Assembly (NCBI RefSeq): GCF_007672725.1
Contig: NZ_VDTC01000003.1
Coordinates: forward strand, 113,245 to 177,244
Length of the DNA: 64,000 nt
Direction: 5' to 3'
Origin: Corynebacterium aurimucosum ATCC 700975
Lineage (GTDB): Bacteria; Actinomycetota; Actinomycetes; Mycobacteriales; Mycobacteriaceae
The notes under the pieces: model-generated
What the model saw: only the letters and a program-made list of their open reading frames with translations
Told to the model about the DNA's origin: nothing
Database searches by the model: none
In this document: one piece after another, positions 59,789-64,000 of the stretch
Layout of the letters: every line of letters starts with the position of its first letter
How positions within the stretch are numbered: position 1 is the stretch's first letter
Translations under genes and position numbers: made by a program

Positions 59789-59819
59789 GCGGCCATTGGA
59801 GCAAGCTCTCCATGGCCGC
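59789..59819 (+). terminator. Terminator after the alcohol dehydrogenase gene
   Basis: GCGGCCAT (59789-59796) and ATGGCCGC (59812-59819) form an eight-pair stem, with inner GGAG/CTCC pairing; ACACATGTTTTCC follows. Its weak T run makes the call moderate. Confidence 0.6.
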
Positions 59820-59950
59820 ACACATGTTTTCCTGTCATGATGGAGTACCGTGGTAGTAGTGTGCCGCCGTACTTCATCAAAGGTATGGCGCGTTTTTATG
59901 CGCTAGTCATAAAGCATAAAGAGAAGAAACTAGAAAACAGATAGGAAAAC

Positions 59951-61375
59951 GTGTCTTATAAAAACGTCGTAGGCATCGCTTTGTCCTTCATTGGCTTGCT
60001 CGTGGGTGCGGGCTTTGCCACGGGACAGGAAGTTGTCCAGTACTTTACGTCCTTCGGTATTCCCGGCATGTGGGGAATCCTGGTTGCCGGTTTGGTCATG
60101 ACCCTTGCCGGTACAGTCTTCCTCCAACTGGGAAGCTACTTCCACGCCAGCGAGCACAACCAGGTGTTCAGGAACATCACCCACCCGATCATTTCGCGCA
60201 TTCTGGATGTCGCGGTAATCCTCACGCTATTTGCGGTGGGCTTCGTCATGCTGGCGGGTGCCGGTTCCAACATGCAACAGCAGTTCGGCTGGCCGGCTTG
60301 GGTAGGCTCGCTGCTCATGCTCGTGCTTGTCATGGTTACGGGTATGTTCGACGTAGACAAGGTCTCCCAAGTTATCGGCCTTTTGACCCCGACCATCATC
60401 ATCGCCGTTCTTTTCGTGGGCACCTATACCTTGCTGCACATGCCGGAGAACGTTGATGCGGCCATTAGTGCCTCTGAAGCGATCGAGTCCCCGATTCCGT
60501 TCTGGCTCGTATCCGCGCTGAACTACAACGGCCTCGCCCTCATTCTGGCTGTATCGATGTCCTTGGTGATCGGTGGCGATAACATCAGCCCGCGTGAGGC
60601 TGGTGTCGGTGGCATTGTAGGCGGCGCGGTCTACGCGGTGCTCATGGCCATTGCTGGTTTCTCCTTGCTGATGAACGCGGAGAATGTGGGCGATTCAGAT
60701 ATTCCGATGCTGACCCTGGTGGACAACGTTCACCCAGTCCTTGGCGTCATCATGGCAGTCATCATCTACCTGATGATCTTTAATACGGCCATCGGCATGT
60801 TCTATGCGCTGGGTAAGCGTTTGTCCTCCGGCAACGAGTCCAAGTACCGCATCATCTTTATCGCCGGCTGCCTTGCAGGTTTCGCGGTTTCCTTCGCCGG
60901 CTTCAAGGCGCTCATGCAGTATGTGTACCCGGTTCTGGGCTACATGGGCATCGTCCTCGTCGTCATCCTGGTGGTTGGATGGCTGCGCTCCTTGGGCAAG
61001 ATCAAGGATGAAGGCTTGCGCCGCGAGCGCATCCGCGCCCTGCTTCACCTGAAGCTGCATCCCGATTCGGAATATGACGCAGCGCGTTACGACGATGAGA
61101 TTGGTCAGCAGATCGCTGATTCCAACATGGACGATGAAGCCCTTTTTGAGGATCTCGTCTCCGATGTGGTCGATGAGCTGGATTCGGACGAGGAGCTCGA
61201 CTTCGACAAGGAAGAGTGGGAGGAAAACCGCAACGATCACTCCTACTACACCGAGCGCGACGCCGTGGAGCAGGACCGCAGCGACGAAGAGATCAAGGCC
61301 TGGGTGGAAGAAACCGGCGCGGTGGGAGATCCCGCCGAGGATGAAGAACTCCCCGAGGACTCACAGAAAAATTAG
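59951..61375 (+). CDS. YkvI-like membrane transporter with a long acidic tail
   Basis: 474 residues. About ten transmembrane helices fill residues 1-350, with the family start FIGLLVGAGFATGQEVVQYF. The last roughly 120 residues are cytoplasmic, highly charged and acidic (DEALFEDLVSDVVDELDSDEELDFDKEEWEE and EEIKAWVEETGAVGDPAEDEE). No transporter substrate is known for the YkvI family. Start GTG 59951 after ATAGGAAA. The 185-nt upstream region holds a terminator and no gene. Its stop overlaps the convergent lysE gene. Confidence 0.8.
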   Translation: MSYKNVVGIALSFIGLLVGAGFATGQEVVQYFTSFGIPGMWGILVAGLVMTLAGTVFLQLGSYFHASEHNQVFRNITHPIISRILDVAVILTLFAVGFVMLAGAGSNMQQQFGWPAWVGSLLMLVLVMVTGMFDVDKVSQVIGLLTPTIIIAVLFVGTYTLLHMPENVDAAISASEAIESPIPFWLVSALNYNGLALILAVSMSLVIGGDNISPREAGVGGIVGGAVYAVLMAIAGFSLLMNAENVGDSDIPMLTLVDNVHPVLGVIMAVIIYLMIFNTAIGMFYALGKRLSSGNESKYRIIFIAGCLAGFAVSFAGFKALMQYVYPVLGYMGIVLVVILVVGWLRSLGKIKDEGLRRERIRALLHLKLHPDSEYDAARYDDEIGQQIADSNMDDEALFEDLVSDVVDELDSDEELDFDKEEWEENRNDHSYYTERDAVEQDRSDEEIKAWVEETGAVGDPAEDEELPEDSQKN

Positions 61376-62061
61376 TGGAGCAACAGCTTCGCCGTTAGTG
61401 CAATCATGACGCAGCCGATGACGATGTTGACTACGCGCCACGTCGTCGGCTTGGCCAGCACGTGGGAGAACTTGTAGGCGCCAAAGCCTAGGGAGGGGAA
61501 CCACACTGCGCTGGCCATGATGGCGCCTGCCGCGAACACCCAGCGCTGGTCGCCATATTGGTTTGCAATGGAGCCCAGCATGACTAGCGCGTCGACGTAG
61601 GCCAGGGGGTTAAGCCACGTCAGCGCCAACGCACCGAGGACGGGCTTGACCCAGGATTTCGAGCGCATGCGGGGGCGGATCTTCGTAAGCACTGAGTTCC
61701 CCGGTGTCCCAGAGGAACCCGAATTCTCATCAACCACTTGGGCCACCGGTGCGGTTTCCTCAATGACAAGCGCTTCCTGATCCTTCTTGAAGGCATCGCG
61801 GAAGCACGTGAAGCCGAAGTAGATGAGGTAGGCCGCGCCGAGGTACTTCACCACGACGAGCGCGGTGGGGAAGCGCTCCACAAGGACGCCGACGCCGGCG
61901 GTGCCGCCGGTGATCAAGATGACGTCGGAAAGCAAGCATGCCAACAGGATGGGGCCGACATGGTCGCGTTTAATACCCATCTTGATGATGTAGGCATTCT
62001 GCGGTCCGATGGCGATGATGAGGGACAGGCCCAGCGCAAATCCTGCGAGCAATACTGACAT
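61372..62061 (-). CDS. lysE: LysE-family basic amino acid exporter
   Basis: 229 residues with about six transmembrane helices, the family start GFALGLSLIIAIGPQNAYIIKMG (GPQN motif) and NPLAYVDALVMLG in helix 4. LysE exports lysine and arginine, protecting the cell from basic-amino-acid excess. A central polar loop (residues 95-130) is longer than usual. Divergent from lysG, with which it forms the classical pair in C. glutamicum; regulation by LysG is expected. Confidence 0.9.
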   Translation of the reverse strand: MSVLLAGFALGLSLIIAIGPQNAYIIKMGIKRDHVGPILLACLLSDVILITGGTAGVGVLVERFPTALVVVKYLGAAYLIYFGFTCFRDAFKKDQEALVIEETAPVAQVVDENSGSSGTPGNSVLTKIRPRMRSKSWVKPVLGALALTWLNPLAYVDALVMLGSIANQYGDQRWVFAAGAIMASAVWFPSLGFGAYKFSHVLAKPTTWRVVNIVIGCVMIALTAKLLLH

Positions 62062-62131
62062 GGCTTCTAGTGTGCGTATATCGACATATGAAGTCCAGTT
62101 AAATGTTCTACATCTGGTTTAATATTGCTTC
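62062..62131. promoter_or_regulatory. lysE-lysG divergent control region
   Basis: Seventy base pairs, AT-rich for this genome, between divergent starts. By analogy LysG with lysine, arginine or histidine bound activates lysE from here. The lysG -10 TAATAT (62120-62125) is 6 nt before ATG 62132. No perfect T-N11-A palindrome was identified by eye. Confidence 0.6.
62120..62125 (+). promoter_or_regulatory. -10 element of lysG (leaderless type)
   Basis: TAATAT, 6 nt before ATG 62132. Confidence 0.5.
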
Positions 62132-63016
62132 ATGAACCCGCTGCATACCGAAGCACTGCTGGCCATCATCGATGAAGGTTCCTTCGAGGGTGCCGCGGCT
62201 GTGTTGGGAATCACTCCCTCGGCCGTGAGCCAGCGCATCAAGGCACTGGAGGTATCGACGGGCCGCATACTCCTGCGCCGCGGGACCCCCGTCACCGTGA
62301 CTGAGGCGGGGGAGATCGTCGCCCAAGCCGCACGACGCATGGCGCTGGTCCAGGCGGAAGCGGATGCGCGGCTTACCGAGCGGTTGTCCCGCGTGCCACT
62401 GACTGTTGCCATTAACTCGGATTCCCTGGCCACGTGGTTTCGTCCCGTAATCCAGCGCACCGCTGAGCGCGGTGCCGCGGCGCTGCGTATCCGCATCGAG
62501 GATGAGGCCCGTACGCTCGCAATGCTGCGCCGCGGTGACGTTCTGGGAGCTGTGACTCGCGAGCAAACGCCAGTCTCTGGCTGCGAATCCACGTATCTCG
62601 GCACCATGCGCTATTTTGCCGTCGCCGCGCCGGAGCTGGCGGAGACCTTCGAGGACTGGGAGACGCTGCCGATCGTGGGCTTCGGGCCGAACGACGCCAC
62701 GTTGGATGACGCCATGCGTGAGCGCTTCATCGACTCCCACGTCCTGCGCGCACGGGTATCTCAGATTCCCTCCTCGGAGTCCTATGTGGAGGCCGTGCGC
62801 TACGGGCTGGGCTGGGGTTTGGTGCCACGCCTGCAGGCCCAGCCATTGCTGGAGTCCGGGGAGCTGGTGCTTCTCGACGACTTCCCGCTCGACATCGACC
62901 TCTACTGGCAACGCTGGCGGCTGGAGTCGGAGTTGCTTGCCGACCTCACCGAAGACGTCTTAAACGCTGGCCATGCGGTTTTAGCTTCGCGCCGCGCCGG
63001 TAAAGATGCACCATAA
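62132..63016 (+). CDS. lysG: LysR-type regulator LysG (ArgP)
   Basis: 294 residues. N-terminal winged helix-turn-helix (HTEALLAIIDEGSFEGAAAVLGITPSAVSQRIKALE) and a LysR effector domain. Senses basic amino acids and activates the exporter gene. The divergent arrangement and the sequence fit LysG of C. glutamicum and ArgP of E. coli. ATG 62132 is directly downstream of a TAATAT hexamer. Confidence 0.9.
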   Translation: MNPLHTEALLAIIDEGSFEGAAAVLGITPSAVSQRIKALEVSTGRILLRRGTPVTVTEAGEIVAQAARRMALVQAEADARLTERLSRVPLTVAINSDSLATWFRPVIQRTAERGAAALRIRIEDEARTLAMLRRGDVLGAVTREQTPVSGCESTYLGTMRYFAVAAPELAETFEDWETLPIVGFGPNDATLDDAMRERFIDSHVLRARVSQIPSSESYVEAVRYGLGWGLVPRLQAQPLLESGELVLLDDFPLDIDLYWQRWRLESELLADLTEDVLNAGHAVLASRRAGKDAP

Positions 63017-63032
63017 GGGTCCTGTGCTGCCT

Positions 63033-63038
63033 TAAGTT
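63033..63038 (+). promoter_or_regulatory. -10 element of the DoxX-like gene
   Basis: TAAGTT, 6 nt before ATG 63045. GGAGG also precedes the ATG, but only 1 nt away, too close for use as a ribosome-binding site. Confidence 0.4.
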
Positions 63039-63044
63039 GGAGGT

Positions 63045-64000
63045 ATGAGCGATAAAACTCCTGATAAAGCCACCAACTTTGATGACGATATCCCGACCTA
63101 CACGGGCAAAGACTCCGTGAAGGACAGCACCCCCGCGGAAGCTGCGGCCGAAAAGCCGAAGAAGAGCAGCCTCTTCCAGCGCCCGGGGCGCGCCGAGCCG
63201 CAGGTGATCAAGCCAAAGAAGACTGAAGAGCCCGCCGTTGAGGCCGAACCCGAGGCGAAGACCGAAACCTTTGATAGCGCCTCCAAGGAATCCCTGTCTT
63301 TCGACAGCTCTGCCGCTGATGCTGAAACTACTGCTTTCCCACGCGCGAAGGCGACGGCAGGAACCGAAACGGAAACGACTGCAATGCCAGTGGCTGAGGC
63401 TGATGAAGAGCCCAGCGCCGTTGCCGTGGCTGACCCTGCGGCTGAGCCAGTCACCGCAACCGAGGCGGAGGCTGTAGAAGAAAAACACTCGTCGGCTCGC
63501 CGAGGCACCATTGACTTTGGTCTGCTTTTCGTGCGCCTGGCGCTCAGCGTTTACCTGCTCGTGGCGGGTGCTTCGACCTTCTTCAAGCTCGGCGGCAACG
63601 AGGGGCTGTCAGGCTTGGAGAACGAGTTCGGTGAGTACTCCATGGCGGCGGCCTTGGCCATCGGCGTGCCCACCGTCCAGCTCATTGCCGGCGCCTTCCT
63701 GCTTCTGGGTCTAGTTACACCGCTGGCGGCCATGTTCGGCCTCATCGTCACGGGCTTCTCCGCTATTCACGGCCTCAACGCCTCCGGTGCCGGGTTGGAT
63801 GTCTTTGCTTGGAATGAGAGCGTCTGGCTGGGTTTGGTGCTCTTTGTTATCGCAGTGGCCCTGCAGTTCACCGGCCCGGGATTCATCTCCCTTGACTTCA
63901 ATCGCTCCTGGACCCGCCGCCCGCTGGCAACCTCGTGGGTCTTCGTCGTCATTGGCGTAGCCGCGCTCGTGGCTATCTGGTGGTTTGGCGCTGGCGTTAA
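63045..64000 (+). CDS. DoxX-family membrane protein with long acidic N-terminus, 3' end beyond window
   Basis: The frame is open from ATG 63045 to the end of the window, 318 complete codons. Residues 1-155 are acidic and probably disordered (Glu, Ala, Thr, Pro, Lys). Residues from about 160 onward form at least five transmembrane helices, beginning GLLFVRLALSVYLLVAGASTFFKLG, with the DoxX-like pattern of LxxGxxxF...GAFLLLGLVTPLAAM. DoxX proteins are four-helix membrane proteins linked to thiol/oxidative stress. Here the domain seems extended, and whether it ends soon after 64000 cannot be seen. Confidence 0.72.
   Translation, partial: MSDKTPDKATNFDDDIPTYTGKDSVKDSTPAEAAAEKPKKSSLFQRPGRAEPQVIKPKKTEEPAVEAEPEAKTETFDSASKESLSFDSSAADAETTAFPRAKATAGTETETTAMPVAEADEEPSAVAVADPAAEPVTATEAEAVEEKHSSARRGTIDFGLLFVRLALSVYLLVAGASTFFKLGGNEGLSGLENEFGEYSMAAALAIGVPTVQLIAGAFLLLGLVTPLAAMFGLIVTGFSAIHGLNASGAGLDVFAWNESVWLGLVLFVIAVALQFTGPGFISLDFNRSWTRRPLATSWVFVVIGVAALVAIWWFGAGV

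Overview
The window is a gene-dense, GC-rich actinobacterial chromosome segment, most likely from a Corynebacterium close to the C. aurimucosum / C. minutissimum / C. singulare group. The genus call rests on gene order and on several proteins: WecA, AtpI and F1Fo-ATPase order; GlgE/GlgB; the mismatch endonuclease NucS; a divergent lysG-lysE pair; and an aminoacyl-phosphatidylglycerol synthase next to a lipase-like hydrolase. The species is a guess. I see no rRNA, tRNA, CRISPR array, IS transposase or prophage. All genes look intact except the two cut by the window ends (moaA at 1, a DoxX-like protein at 64000).

Layout. (1) 1-2.3 kb: moaA and an acyl-CoA synthetase on the minus strand. (2) 2.8-16.7 kb: rho-prfA-prmC-tsaC-wecA-atpI, then atpBEFHAGDC after a terminator and a 387-nt leader; this order is also known from Mycobacterium tuberculosis (Rv1297-Rv1311), although rpmE is absent here. 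(3) 16.8-27.1 kb: a DUF2550 protein, nucS, a small CxxC protein, a thiamine-binding-type protein, a thioredoxin-like/TPR protein, an orphan oligopeptide-binding lipoprotein, an ArsC-like phosphatase, then glgB and glgE on the minus strand and an ABC ATPase. (4) 27.1-32.1 kb: a NUDIX hydrolase, a THUMP-like methyltransferase, etfB-etfA and a cysteine desulfurase. (5) 32.1-38.4 kb: membrane-lipid aminoacylation pair, a small membrane protein, a secreted GH25 lysozyme and a spermidine-synthase-like protein. (6) 38.5-40.5 kb: mnmA and a MetE-fold protein. (7) 40.5-43.9 kb: an accessory minus-strand patch with an AAA ATPase behind direct repeats, a lone ribbon-helix-helix antitoxin, a small membrane protein, a serine hydrolase and an ArsR-type regulator. 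(8) 43.9-58.7 kb: exonuclease, ligA, two tandem HAD phosphatases, an ACT protein, gatC-gatA, an HNH/DUF222 protein, an MFS exporter, pfkA, an AAE-family antiporter and gatB. (9) 58.7-64 kb: zinc alcohol dehydrogenase, a YkvI-like transporter, lysE/lysG and a DoxX-like protein.

Functionally the window is mostly housekeeping: translation termination and its methylase, tRNA modification (TsaC, MnmA plus sulfur donor), amidotransferase GatCAB for Gln/Asn-tRNA, ATP synthase, the glycogen / maltose-1-phosphate route, electron-transfer flavoprotein, DNA repair (NucS, LigA, exonuclease) and envelope building (WecA, aminoacyl-PG). Regulation is unusually readable: about twenty genes have a TAnnnT hexamer 6-8 nt before the start codon, the pattern expected of leaderless transcripts, and this fixes many start codons.

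The best leads for something undescribed are a palindromic in-frame insertion inside prmC, the ATPase with paired 20-bp direct repeats beside a toxin-less antitoxin, a 24-bp tandem repeat between glgE and an ABC ATPase gene, and a strong hairpin in the atp leader. None is proven to be a new system.
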